Part shown: positions 50,881 through 63,322 of the stretch, piece by piece
How positions within the stretch are numbered: the stretch's first letter is position 1
How the letters are laid out: every line of letters begins with the position of its first letter
Origin: Polytrichum commune
Taxonomy: Eukaryota > Streptophyta > Polytrichopsida > Polytrichales > Polytrichaceae
Direction of reading: 5' to 3'
Assembly (NCBI GenBank): GCA_950295325.1
Contig: OX485804.1
Span: 43,016,429 to 43,080,428 of the forward strand
DNA: 64,000 nt
Program-made: the position numbers and the translations under genes
The notes under the pieces: generated by a model
What the model was told of the DNA's origin: nothing
Seen by the model: only the letters and a program-made list of their open reading frames with translations
The model's database searches: none

Positions 50881-51894
50881 ACTAGGCGATTTTACCTAGG
50901 CGTGAAGGTTCTTGCATGTATATAGATTCAAATGGTATCAAAAGCAAAAATGTCCTGAAACATCCATACCTCTTTTTATATCACGAAAAAGAAGTCAAAT
51001 CCTTGTTATAGGTACCCAAATGGTATCCAAAAGAATGTGTTACTAGCCCAACGCTAGTGTGTGAATACTACATAATCATGGATTAAGGATTCGTGGTGTT
51101 CATGTAAATTCATATGTTGGGAAGGTGAAGATGCAGTGAACCATTCTGTAACTTGCATTCACTTAATGGAATCAATGCACATGCACTTCAGGTAACCATA
51201 ATTACACAAGGGGAGGTATTTTTTTAATATGGATTCTATCGACGTTTCATTTGTACATTTCCTGAAGCAACACAAAACTAGGACTTAAAGTAAAGATGGA
51301 CAAAAGACTTGTCCAAAATTAATAATACTTTTGAGGGTAATTGTTTTGCAGAGTTGCAACATGCACATTGCAAATTAGTTTTTGAGGAGGAAAGAAACTA
51401 GGAAAATATGATGAAAGCCCCAAACGCACATACTATGAGAAGCGATATGGTCGAACAATTCCTCTAGAAATTTGTATTTCTTCCAAATATCATAGTGTGC
51501 ATGCAACTAACATGTGCTACAACAGGAGATGCATTTTGTTTTGTACAATTAGTTGCAATCATTTCTATCATAACAAGATACATCGATGAAAGTGCACATA
51601 TAAAATTCCATTACGTCAAAGATTTTATGCATATGTCTAGATTCACTTAAAACCTAGTTAAAAACTCCAAGAGGTAAAGCGGATCAATAGAAGGCGGAGA
51701 ACAAGAAATTCGAGCCACTTTACACCCACATTCCTTACATGATACATAAACAACCAATACGTATCAATTGCCAGTTGAAGTATTCGTGTGAATGGAAGTG
51801 GTCGCATGCACCGTCCAACTTTTGATTCATTCCCCTTCAGTCTTCTCCTCAGAGTTAAGGTACATAACCTAGTAACTTTTTAGGCTCTGTTTAC
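50881..51894. other. Gene-free stretch
   Basis: Two further ATGGTATC(A/C)AAAG words lie at about 50931 and 51010 just beyond the tandem array, so array-related sequence may extend here. I see nothing else. Confidence 0.5.
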
Positions 51895-53104
51895 ACTACA
51901 CTGTTTATGGTATTCATTGTCATGTGCACTATTTCCAAAGCGCCTATCCTAGATGCCTAGAGCTCTAGTACATTGTTTATCCTAATTAGTCCGTGTGGTA
52001 CTAATTTCCGAGACACAAAATTAGTGAGGGCTGGAATTTTTATTGAGTCATATTGAATTCATGTATACATGCTCATTTACCACATGTTTCAAGAAAATTA
52101 GTGCGTGTTCTAATCGCATTGGCAGAGTGATGAAAGAATTATATGCAAACGCATGCTTGTCAGTGAATATTGTTGCTATGAATAATATTTCTAGTGAATA
52201 ATGTTGGGATGTATAATGCTTCTTGGATCTTTTGGTGGCACTAATTGATAGAATAAATAAATTTAGGAACTCCTTCACTAATCGCCCACATGCCTCACTA
52301 ATTGGAATAATTAGTGTCCATTGTTTATGGTATTTAGTGTCACATGTGTAATCTCGTCACTTACACTATTGTTGAGGTGTATGCTAGGTCATGCTGATGA
52401 TTAACAACTTCACCATAAGTGTGACCTCATGACACTTGGGCGTTCAAGTGTGCTTACTAATATCTTGGGGCATGAGTATGCTCAATAGTGTTATGAGGTG
52501 CATGCATGTGTTACACAATGGTCTACAAGTTGACTGAAGTGTACACAAATGACACTTGTCATTAATATGCTCAAGAATGTCTTCCTCTTGCATACTAAAA
52601 CGTAATCACATGATACTTGCCATCAGTACGGTCAAAAATATCTTCCCATTGCATACTAAAATGCATGACTATCATCTAAAGTATCCCAATGTGCTACTCT
52701 AAATGTCATAATGTAGAGATTTTTCAATTTAGAAATAGTTATCTTGATGAATGGAATCATACTGGCAATTAGTGGGTGTGACACTAAATACCATAAACAG
52801 TGTAGTATTCCGTCTGCTGAATGTCATAATGACACTATTTGTCAAGATAGGGAGCTTATTTGAAGTGCAATATACTTACATTATAACATGTGGTGCACCA
52901 CATTGAGGTGCTTGAGATGATTGGTTTTTGCGATTTAACTTTCATAATATGAAGAGGCAAAGAGGAGTCCAACAAAAAAATATTATTGAGCATGCAAATG
53001 ACAAGTGTCATGTGGTTACACTAACGGTCAACCTTGTTGACCATTAAATTGGCCATTAGCGTAGCATAAGTCCCATAATAGGGAAAGTGACACTAAATAC
53101 CATA
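51895..53104. mobile_element. Inverted-repeat element(s) with nested ends
   Basis: ACTACACTGTTTATGGTATT at 51895 is matched by its complement ending at 52806; the 28-bp arms have 26 identities. A second pair, TGTTTATGGTATTTAGTGTC at about 52322 and GTGACACTAAATACCATA at 53087, overlaps the first. The layout is arm, arm, reverse arm, reverse arm, consistent with two overlapping or nested elements of one family. No transposase is seen. The core word ATTTAGTGT also recurs in the LTR at 12.4-12.7 kb. Confidence 0.65.
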
Positions 53105-53281
53105 AGCGTTCTAGAGAGTTTGATAGCTTGAAGAAAAGAGCTTTCTCGTTGACGGGGGGAGCAAGCTTACTTGTTGCCGTGTTCGTGTTTATAAATTCTC
53201 CGGCACTCATCCACTTTTTATTTTGTGGATGTGGATGCAAGTGCATTCTTGATGGCTGGTTGTACATTAATATCTGCTTTC

Positions 53282-53294
53282 GGGGGGGGGGGGG
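53282..53294 (+). repeat. 13-G run
   Basis: Pure G tract in AT-rich sequence, followed by an AATAA microsatellite near 53340-53362. Confidence 0.85.
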
Positions 53295-53381
53295 TCTTTA
53301 ATTTATTTACTTTACACCGTCTTGCAAAAGACATGATAAAAATAAAATAAAATAAAATAAACAAAAAACTCACCAAATTGA

Positions 53382-53887
53382 GGGTCGCTTCACACTATGG
53401 CCGAAGGTCGAGAGGCCATCGAATCCATCAATCAGATTGCAAGAAATCAAAAATTCGGTTTCTCGATTCTTCACACTAGAGGCCAAAGTCCAAAGGTCGT
53501 CACTCTCCAAAATGTCTACATGGCAGTACTTTTTGACCAAGGTGATGGACTCTCAAAGGAAGTTTGGGTTAGACAGGAATGGAAACCCAAACTATGGTTG
53601 AGAGGCGGTCGATGTTTTTCATTGAAGAAAAGAAAAAGAAAAAAGAACAGGCAAGATCTTGGCCGTTAGATTGGAGGGGTTGTTTTGGGCAAGGAATAAA
53701 GTGGGATGCCCCTTCTTCCTTTGGACGTTGGGCTTGGCCTTTGGAGGCTTCACACTATGCCCGACCGAAGGCTCCAATTCCTATATTTTATTGATTATTT
53801 TCAGCCCATTTCTTTGGACTCTCAACAAAGTTTGGCCTCTCAATCCCACGGCCTCTCGACTTGGACGGCCATAGTGTGAAGTGGCCC
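53382..53887 (+). mobile_element. M-family MITE, subfamily B, with TGA duplication
   Basis: The ends are GGG(T/C)C(G/A)CTTCACACTATGGCCG in inverted orientation, extending about 38 bp to GAGAGGCC with small differences. TGA flanks both sides (53379-53381 and 53888-53890). The interior is unrelated to subfamily A but matches 63661-64000. It repeats the word GGCCTCTCGAC and its complement internally. No transposase is encoded. Confidence 0.85.
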
Positions 53888-53890
53888 TGA

Positions 53891-55288
53891 GTATCTTAAA
53901 CTATAAAAAAAAAACATGTTTAGGTGGTCATATTGTTGTATACAAGGCTAATTACTTTCTCTTGATATGTATGTTGAGGATTTAGGTGGCCATGTGGTCA
54001 AACATGCAAGTTCGAATATGGCTGCCCTCTCATTTCCCCATCTTGAATGCATTAGTAGATGTATTGAACTTTACACCTTGAGATTCCATATAAACAAAAC
54101 TAAATCCAAAATTAAAAATTTGAGAAATATTTCAATAACAAGAATTCGCCATCATGAAGAAAAACACGACAATTTTGGGTCCAAATCAACATCTTCATGC
54201 ATTTTAATTATGTTCCCCTCAAATAAAAGTTAGGTCATGGTTCCGAAATAGAGAGGCAGTCAAGTCCCTTCAACCTTCAACTCCCCTACAATTGTGCCGG
54301 TTGCCAATCCTCATAATTTGGGAGCAGTTTAAAGCCCACATCCATGTGAAGAGGGGTCCAAATATTGTCAACTAATGGTGTTCACCAACTTCATTGGCAC
54401 ATGTAAGTCTTATTCACATTTGTTCACTTAGGGCCACTTTACACTTGAGCTTTCAACTTGACAACCTGAAGTTTTTACTTAGCTTGACGATCCCATGGGG
54501 TCCCATGTGGAATTACATGAAAACTTCAATGATTTCTTACGAACTTTCAATTAAAAAAATAGAACCTAAATTGCAGTTGCCTCATGTAGGTCACTCAATA
54601 GTGTTGAGAGTTTGATTTCTTACCTTGTCAACCCAAGCCATGGGTTTCCAAGCATTCTCCGACTTGTCATGAATTGCCCTTTGTTTAGTATCACACACAC
54701 ACACACACATACTACCTAACATTACTTAGGCTAGGGGGTGTGATCTCTTTCTAATGCTCGGAAGCCCCTAGCTTAGGGCTTAGAGCTAGAAGGATCGAAC
54801 ACAAAGGATTCTTGGCCCCAAAAAATGTTGGCATCAAAAATTAATATTGCGACTCCATCAATTATGTCTCTTTGACAACACCCTTGCACATGTTTGAATT
54901 ATCTTCCCTAACACTACAATTTTCCTTGTCACCATTTTGTTCACTAGAATCGTCAATCAATGTGTGATCATAATTGCACTCCTCATCTCCCTCTATACTC
55001 TCAAATGAATATGCCTCAATAAGTGACCCGCATACAAATATAGATGTTGTATACTTTCTAGAGGTCCTCCATACATGTACATAATTACAAGTTATAATTT
55101 TTGTAGCATATGTATACATGATATGGAAAAGTTCAAATTAATACCCCTTTTGTGCACTTATGTATACTTAATACATGTTATGACAAGTGCACCCGCCAGG
55201 TGTAAAATTTCATCAATTTAATACATTTTAATCATTTCAACTGTTTCGCAACATGCTAATACGTGTTTCACCTCTTGGAAATGGCAAA
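53891..55288. other. Gene-free stretch with one M-family end and a decayed coding repeat
   Basis: TTAGGGCCACTTTACACTTGAGC at about 54428 is an M-family left end without a visible right end. Bases 54840-55150 match 62990-63340 and translate on the minus strand to an acid-rich 85-codon frame containing VHVWRTSRKYTTSIFV. The conserved segment suggests the remnant of a protein of unknown family, probably from a transposable element. Confidence 0.55.
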
Positions 55289-55334
55289 GGGCCACTTCAC
55301 ATACGAGAGCGAAGGCTCATGTTTGAAGTGGCCC
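55289..55334. mobile_element. 46-bp minimal M-family derivative
   Basis: GGGCCACTTCACATACGAG is followed after only a few bases by CATGTTTGAAGTGGCCC. The whole is an imperfect palindrome made of little more than two M-family ends. The flanks are AAA and TAA, one change from a perfect TAA duplication. Confidence 0.75.
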
Positions 55335-57029
55335 TAAGTGCGAAGCTCAACTAACCAACAATAAATAGTTGGTGCATTTTTCATATGGCAATGGATGGGG
55401 AATACATGTTGAATTATGCTTAGAGAGCGCACTTCAGTCCTATCAAGTTGGGCATTCATCTCTTTCAATTGGACCCCACCAACATTATCCTAAGTGAAAA
55501 CGTAGTCAATTTTATTGTAGCATGTAGTTTTCTTTCAAAGACGATTTGATTCCATAATCAACATCAGAGTTCTCAAATTATTCTAGATAGATCCATATGA
55601 GATGAATTTACCACAAATCTATGGGGATGATGTTCTTATTATAGATCCATTACCTCAATAATGTTGTTGGAGGTCCAAATCAAAGAGGTGGGTGTCTAAC
55701 CTTGGCCCACGTTGAAACGCACAATGCTTTTGAGAAATAGCAAAACTTTGTACCATTAAAAAGTCACAACTCTAATAATACGACATTTGAGCATGCATAA
55801 CTTTTTTTTGATGATATTAAAAACATGAGTTTCAAAATATCAAACTACAAGTATGGCAACCATAATATCGAGGTAATTCGAACCTAAAAGCTCGGTTAAT
55901 AGAAGCTCCGTTGTATTATCGAGGTAGTTTTCTTAGAACATCCGACATTTGTATTAAAGAGCACCCACATGCTACTACGACTGCCAAGGTGGAGGGGTCC
56001 TTTGTGAGTCAAAGTCACAAGGATCACCACTAAAATTTGTAGAGAGGAAAGCCTAGTACAAATAAGAATAGAGATAAACTAACATCAAGAAATCAAAGAC
56101 ATCAATCTAGATTCAATATTTGGTACAATTTGGAGGGGGTCCTATGTGACCACTTGAAGAGAAAGAATAATATACACACGTACCTCTTCTAATTTTTGCG
56201 TCTCAACGTTGATATTGCCCAGGGAGTGCACTGTTCAAGTACTGTATTTATACACGTGGGTGAACAAAAGGGGTATTATTTCAAACAAGCATGTACAAAA
56301 TGTACGTACAAGAGACATATTGCTATTAAGCAAGAAGTAGATATACATGAGGCTATAGAAAAATATATGTAAAGTACGCATTTACGCGTTTACGCGTTCA
56401 AGTCAGACCTGGACCAAGAATCATGTGTTTTTTCATCCACTAAGTAACGACTTTATAACTAAAAATCCATTATTTGATATTATACATATAATAGGGCCAT
56501 ATTTTTGCATTTCCAAACATTTGTACACATGTTATATACAATTTTTGTATTTGTTTTTGGACCCTTGTGTACGTATGGAAATGTATTTTGAAGCAATGAG
56601 ATTTGTAAGTATATTGCTTGATTTTAGCAAAAATAAAATGTATACAAGGGTATTTTAATAAGGGGCACGCACGCACGTGATGCTTGGTTTTAATGAATAG
56701 TGCACTCCCTGAGTGATATTGACGCTTTAAAACATTAGTTTTTATGATCCACACTTGCTATTTGGATGAGACAATTTGCGGTTCCATCCAAAGACCCAAA
56801 AAATATTTATGAAAATCAGAGTGTTGGTTTTCGACCTGCATACCTTTTAAGGTAGAGCGAGCTAAAACCAACACCCACCCAAAACCAGCCCAAGGGAGTG
56901 CACCTTTCATCAACATCAAGAACCACATGCGTTCACAACATACTCTAAAACCCCCCTATATACAAGTTTTTATTTCTAAAATCAAGCTATACATGTAGAA
57001 TTTCATTCATAACAATACAAGTGACGATA
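55335..57029. other. Gene-free stretch
   Basis: AT-rich. AGGGAGTGCACTGTTCA (about 56220) and TGAATAGTGCACTCCCT (about 56694) are inverted to each other, and a CACCCACCCAAAACCAGCCC-type tract lies near 56875. The pair could mark the ends of a 490-bp inverted-repeat element. No gene is supported. Confidence 0.5.
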
Positions 57030-57276
57030 TGTATAATGTAAAACCCTAGCATTCATTAATAAAGCCGTTGAGGATTTTTTCATTCCCCGGATGTAACTCA
57101 TAAGCATCTAAGTTTGCAATATATGTCATAACAACTAATGTAGTTATTGTTTCTAAATCTACCATCAAACGATCTGTAAGATTGTAATTCCATTTATTGT
57201 TGGTTCCTTTTGACACCAACATAAACCAATCTCCATGGTAGATCTTAGAACTTATAGCCCTTAGAACTTGCAACAA
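57030..57276 (-). pseudogene. Decayed coding repeat, copy at 57 kb
   Basis: It matches 62319-62550 along the minus strand. The 76-codon frame ends DLETITTLVVMTYIANLD and then a segment closing in INEC before the stop; the other copy is broken by several stops. The family is not recognised; a transposable-element protein terminus is the likeliest source. Confidence 0.45.
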
Positions 57277-57441
57277 TTGCGATCCCTAAATTCTTGATTC
57301 AAATTGTTGCACACATCGGAGGTAAACTAACGATATGGAAATGATTGACAGAAAACGCATCCAAGTTAACACTACATACCTCCTTAACATCAAGTGCACG
57401 TTGGTTGCCACACGTGTGATATGAGGGAGGTTAGAGTGCAA

Positions 57442-57720
57442 CCGGCTAGACTTGGAAACACTAGGACTTTGACCGATTATGTCCAAAATTCTCCCCCCAA
57501 CGTCCGGGGACATTTCCGGGCATAATCGGACAAGATCTTAGTGTTTCCAAGTCCAATCGGTCACATCTTGACATCTTTCGATTTTTTCTTCTTCATTAAC
57601 TTGAGGCATACACTCTACATGCCTCTACAATGATCAATTTGTTTCCTAAAGTCTTGAACGTCAACATGTTATTCCTCAAATCCAACTGGTTCATCTGCAA
57701 CTACACTCGTTTTGTGTAAA
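57442..57720 (-). repeat. G-family repeat forming an inverted repeat
   Basis: GACTTGGAAACACTAGGACT at 57450 is matched by the complement of TCTTAGTGTTTCCAAGTCCA at about 57535. The arms are about 45 bp around a centre near 57495 (57442-57487 and 57508-57560). The rest of the repeat continues on the minus strand to 57720, through TCTTGAACGTC, AATCCAACTGGTTCATCTGC. A related piece, AGTGGCCGGCTCTCCCTGG, lies at 57957-57975. Confidence 0.65.
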
Positions 57721-57982
57721 TAATGTGGGTCACACTAATCCCCAACTCCTCATACTACTTCTAAAGCTATAATTTGAAGCAGCCCACTATAATTCCCAGT
57801 GTGAAAAATCAGTGTGGGTTTCTTTGTTTACATCTTTGGATGAAAACTCAAGGCAAGACAAATACTATAAAACCACTAATATCAAACGAGACAAGTACTA
57901 CAAAATCAATGTGGTCCACACTAATTTCCCACCCACACTAATTAGAGACAACAGTGTAGTGGCCGGCTCTCCCTGGACAACC

Positions 57983-57998
57983 GGGGGGGGGGGGGGGG
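57983..57998 (+). repeat. 16-G run
   Basis: The longest G homopolymer in the window. It directly follows a G-family fragment. Confidence 0.85.
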
Positions 57999-58454
57999 TT
58001 GGTGCTCTAAACCCAATACTAAACACGGGACGGAAAGCCAAGGCCTGCCAGACTTTAAAGGCTTTTAGGCACATGTAACATAACACTAGGGGATGGAGAT
58101 GGAGATGGAGATGGTTGTCAGGAGGTCAATTATGTGCATCGGACGAGGCACGACGGATGTAAGAGAGAGAGAGGGAGGGAGGGTGAGAGAGGGAGAGGGA
58201 GAGGGAGAGCCCTTTTACTCTACTTCCTTACAAGCGAACGTTACATGCTAAGCCTGCCTAGCGCCTTTTCTGGAGTAGCAGCGGCAGCATCTTCTAGATG
58301 GGAGAGATCTGCCGCACTGCTGCCTGGCAGCCTGGCTCCCCTGAGGGAGCAATATCTACACACTAACTCACTGACCCCCTCCCCATGGCCAACGCTTCAC
58401 ATTCATACCTATATATCTATCTATCTATATATATATACACACTCGCACAGAGAC
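57999..58454. other. GC-richer stretch with simple repeats
   Basis: It contains GGAGAT repeats (58091-58112), GAGAGGGAGGGAGGG-type purine repeats (58163-58210) and a TATC/TA microsatellite (58410-58438). The 110-codon frame at 58134-58466 runs through these repeats and is not credible as a gene. Confidence 0.5.
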
Positions 58455-59584
58455 CGTCCCCTGTGACAGATCCAGGATTTGATCAAGATTAAATTAGGTG
58501 ATGAAGGACAGGGTTGACAGTCATGGCGCTAGGGCCACTTCACACACGAGCCGAGGGCCGTGACCGTGAGGTTGTGGGAGCCCAGAAGGGAAATGTCCAG
58601 AGGCCGTCCCAAAACAAAACCTCCAGAAACGTGTAGTGTAGTCACGGGCCCTCAGCTCACAGAGACCGTCCCCTGTGGCAGATCCAGGATTTGATCAAGA
58701 TTAAATTAGGTGATGAAGGACAGGGTTGACAGTCATGGCGCTAGGGCCACACTTCACACACGAGCCGAGGGCCGTGACCATGAGGTTGTGGGAGCCCGGA
58801 AGGGAAATGTCCAGAGGCCGTCCCAAACATGCCTCCAGAAACGTGTAGTGTGGTCACGGGCCCTCAGCTCACAGAGACCGTCCCCTGTGGCAGATCCAGG
58901 ATTTGATCAAGATTAAATTAGGTGATGAAGGACAGGGTTGAAAGTCATGGCGCTAGGGCCACTTTACGAACGAGCCGAGGGCCGTGACCGTGAGGTTGTG
59001 AGAGCCCCAAAGGGAAATGTCCAGAGGCCGTCCCAAAACAAAACCTCCACAAACGTGTAGTGTGGTCACGGACCCTCAACTCACAGAGACCGTCCCCTGT
59101 GGCAGATCCAGGATTCGATCAAGATTAAATGAGGTGGTGAAGGACAGGGTTGAAAGTCATAGCGTTAGGGCCATTTCACACACGAGCCGAGGGCCGTGAC
59201 CGTGAGGTTGTGGGAGCCCAGAAGGAAAGTGTCCAGAGGCCGTCCCAAACACACCTCCAGAATCATGTAGCGTGGTGACGGGCCCTCAGCTCACAGAGAC
59301 CTTCCCTGTGGCAGATCCAGGATTCGATCAAGATTAAATTAGGTGATGAAGGACAACTTTGAAAGTCATAGCGTTAGGGCCATTTCACTTACGAGCCAAG
59401 GGCCGTGACCGTGAGGTTGTGAGAGCCCAGAAGGGAAGTGTCCAGAGGCCGTCCCAAACATGCCTCCAGAATCACGTAGTGTGGAACCGCGCCCTCAGCT
59501 CACAGAGACCGTCCCTGTGGCAGATCCAAGATTTGATCAAGATTAAATTAGGTGATAAGGACAACTTTGAAAGTCATAGCGTTA
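58455..59584 (+). repeat. Tandem array of one M-family end, 212-bp period
   Basis: CAGATCCAGGATTTGATCAA or a near form starts at 58467, 58679, 58891, 59103, 59312 and 59521: spacing 212, 212, 212, 209, 209. Each unit joins about 65 bp of flank (through AGGTGATGAAGGACA and AAAGTCATAGCG) to the M-family end TTAGGGCCA.TTCACACACG and about 130 bp of its interior. The units keep more G+C than single M-family copies. The last unit leads into the complete copy at 59585. Confidence 0.9.
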
Positions 59585-60089
59585 GGGCCATTTCACACAC
59601 GAGCTGAGAGCTGTGACCATGAGGTTATGAGAGCCTAAAAGGAAAGTGTGCAGAGGCCGTCCCAAACACACCTCTAGAATCATGTAGTGTGGTCACGGAC
59701 CCTCAAGTGTAGTGTGGAGTCATATGTGACCGGACTCTCGACCAAATGCTATTTCAATGACTTTCTATTCACGTGGGTGCTCGCACATGATAAAATAGAA
59801 TAAATCGACGGGTGCGAGTGTTCGGAGTGTCATGGTCTCCCGGTTTTGTGATGGGCCAACCTCCGAGAGGTGATTTTTGAAAATAATCCAAGTGACCAAG
59901 AAACATGATCCATTCGATGCCATGTAGGAAATCCATGTACACTTTACATCCCATCTTGCATTCACATATACTCCGTTGGTCCCTTGAGCGTAGTTTGAAG
60001 TGAACTTGGACTGGCTCCGCCTGTTCCACCAATGAGAGTGCTTGAAGTGTGATGGTCATGGGCTCTCAGGCTCGCGTATGAAGTGGCCC
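59585..60089 (-). mobile_element. M-family subfamily A MITE with TTA duplication
   Basis: The ends are GGGCCATTTCACACACGAG and GTATGAAGTGGCCC. TTA lies at 59582-59584 and at 60090-60092. The orientation is opposite to 9365-9863. The shared internal frame (59765-59965, minus) is open, with YMASNGSCFLVTW and IFKNHL. Confidence 0.83.
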
Positions 60090-60092
60090 TTA

Positions 60093-62318
60093 CTCACCCA
60101 TTTGGGTTAGGTCAATGTACTATGGAATAGAATTGATATTTTATTCCATGGGCCTCGCAAACAAAGTGTTAATATTCAATCATTGTTCAGACACACAAAT
60201 TGACACTTGAAAATTTTGGACGGAGTTATCTTCACGACATTGTTCATAGGAAAACATATGTTCACTAGAAATGCTATTCATAACGGCACTATCCACTATT
60301 CATGCTCGCATTAGTTTTTTCCCGTCTTCTAATTTTCTTGCCATGAAGATAAGACGGTGGAGACCCTTGTCGAATGTTCGACATAGAAATTGAACTTTGC
60401 CTATGTGTGAATTCACTACATCCTTACTACATGTTGGACCTTTACTCAGCTTGTGAGGCATGTTCTCTTTCTTAATCTAATACAACTTAAGGTAAGGTAG
60501 ATAGGTTTAAATGGTCACATTTTTTTACTAGCTTGCTTCTCATGTTCTCCTACGACACCAAATACCCCTGAAATATGCGATTAGTGTGAGATAATTAGCA
60601 AGTCCAAATCGGGGCTGTAGCAGGTCACTTTCCTCATATATTTTGGAGCTCATAAGAATGTCTTCTTCTCATCATCAAATGAAGATTCCAATAAGATCTA
60701 ATAGCCTCCCCCCCTCCCGAAGAATATGTTGACTATTGAGCCAAGAATGGTTATCATATTTTGAGTACATAGTCCAATCTCTTTTAAAGGCATGTTTCTT
60801 GGAGCCATACTTAACACAAATCACTTAGAAGTAGGTGTTCAATTAAGATAAGTAACCAAATTATCCACCTCTACCTTAGATGGTGTTCAATTGTTCCTTT
60901 GACCGTTGAGCGTAGATGCTACAATTAGATTAGAAATTTAGTTATAATTAATTTTTCATTAGCAGTTGAGAAGGTCTTACTTAAATTTCTCTATGCAAAA
61001 TTTATAAGGATCTGAAGTTATATTGGTAGATGACCAAAAAAACAACACAAAAGCATGATGGGAAGGTGGTGAATGTTCTCACAATGTGTTCATTGTGAAC
61101 ATTCTCAACAATATGTGTTTATTGTGCAAGGTTTGTAGCGTGTTGGAGTTGGGTGGGGTGTTGGTTTTAGCACCATGTGCCTTATTTCCCCCCCGCCCCA
61201 TCTACTAAAAATTAAAGACTATAATAACCAAATAGTCTTATACGCAAGTCATTTGAGATGAATTGGCCACAAACCTATACGGGCTCAAGGTTTTTATGTT
61301 TGAATGGATGAGAGGTGTAATCTTATGCAACAATTTCCTCTCTCTACCAAACTTCTAGAGGGTAGAGTTGCCACATTGAGTACACACAAGGGTGCAAGCA
61401 CGGTAAAGTGGACAGTTCTTGATCCTTGCCTAGTGTTAAGTGGAAGTGATTGATTACAAAATTACATTAATTTGATGGTTTTCAACAAAGTTTTGCGATG
61501 GTGACCTCAAGTAGATAATGAATTCAAGGAATATGAATAGAAAATTTCAACTTCAAAATATCTAAGGTCATGAAATCTACATTCAAAACCAAATTCAACC
61601 ATTTGCTTTTGAGCATCACTTTTAATGATGAGTTTTGAGGATCTCAACTTGATAATCCACATTTGAGTATTTAACACAACAATAGAGGTCTTCATGAAAA
61701 AAAATCCAATTCAAACAACACTTTCTACTACTTTTAGGCCTTTGACCAAAAAATGTAATTTTAGTATAGTGGAGCACTTTTTTGTTCTAGTTTATAATGC
61801 TTGCACCCACATTTGAATGGGGCAACATAATTACCTAGGGTTCAATGTTGCATTAGAGAATCAAAAGCATTAATTCATAGGGTCCACTGTTGATGAACAA
61901 CATGTTGCTAACACTTCATTGATATGTTCAATTAGGTTGCCTTCACAGATAGGTTAACTCTTTACACATGCAAATTACCTTGGGGTAAAATCTATCACAA
62001 CACTTATAACTTTGTTCATTCATTGTATAGCGACCATAGTAAAGACATAATCATTGTATTTTGTTATTGTAGTAGTAAATGTTCAAAATAATGTGGAATG
62101 TCTACAAATTTGCACGGGACAACCTAATTGCACAATTCAATGTAGCTATCTATTTTCCTTGTGATAGTTAGAGGTTTTAGAGTGGCAAGGTCCGAACAAT
62201 ATCAATTTTAGAGTGCAACTTCATATGTGTGAATCAAAGAAGTAACCGCACAATAAACAACAAAGAAGCAACCGTAAACTACAAATACATTTATGGGTTA
62301 CAATGAACCCCTATCATG
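60093..62318. other. Gene-free stretch
   Basis: An L-family copy lies at about 60620-60865 (GCCTCCCCCCCTCCCG, TTTTGAGTACATAGTCCAAT, GTAGGTGTTCAATTAAGA). The remainder shows no recognisable feature. Confidence 0.5.
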
Positions 62319-63268
62319 TGTATAATGTGAAACCACAACATTCATTAAGAAAGTCATTCAAGATTTTTTCATCCCCTCAGATGTAATTCATAAGCATTTA
62401 AGTTTACAATATATTTCATTGAAGCTAATAACATCATTGTTTCTAAATCTACCAACAATTGGTTCGTAAGATCGTAAGTCTACTCATTGTTGGTTCCTTT
62501 TTGATACCAACGTAAACCAAATTCCATGTTTGATGGATGGCTATTTGTTAGTCAATTGGATCCCTATACTACACCCAAGAATTACCAAATTTTTGACGCA
62601 TCCTATTAACCCTCCTAACAAACAAAACCGTGATTGGAGCTAATTTTTTTGGACTACCATGTTTGTTGACAATTCTAGCTTCATGTGCATTTAGAACCAC
62701 ACTCTACAATCACAACCAAGATTTAACATAGTTTCATGATTTGTAGCGGTAAGGAGTTTGGGCTTCATATATAATATGCCAACCTTAATCCAAGTCAATC
62801 GATCTTTAGATAAAGTTGGATTGCCATCCAATTGACTAACAAATGCACTTTTGAAAATTCTAGACTCCCCTACCTCTTCATAAGCCACAATGGACTTTAC
62901 ATAAGATGGAGAGGGCAATTCAACATTTTCATGTTTATCAATTAGAACATCATAGGCATGTCAAAGCTCACTTTGCAACTCCACATCTGCATATAGAAAA
63001 AATTCAACATGCGACTACATCAATTATGGCTTTATGACAACATCCTTGCGCACGTTTGAATCGTCTTTTCCAACACTATAATTTCCTTATCACCACCTTG
63101 TGCACTAGAATTATCAATCAATATGTGATCACAATCATACTCCTCATCGTCCTCCATACTTCCAAATACATGAGCCTCAAAAACTGACCATACCATACAA
63201 GTACAGATGTTGTATACTTTCTACAAATCCTCCATACATGCACATAACTATGAGCTATAAGTTGTATA

Positions 63269-63322
<54 letters not shown>

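Noticed and set aside
53397-53874. Overlapping frames of 71-90 codons
   Set aside because: They fall within the inverted-repeat element 53382-53887 and include its terminal repeats. They are element sequence and not genes.
58134-58466. 110-codon plus-strand frame
   Set aside because: It reads through purine repeats, a TATC microsatellite and the start of a MITE-derived array. No coding evidence remains.
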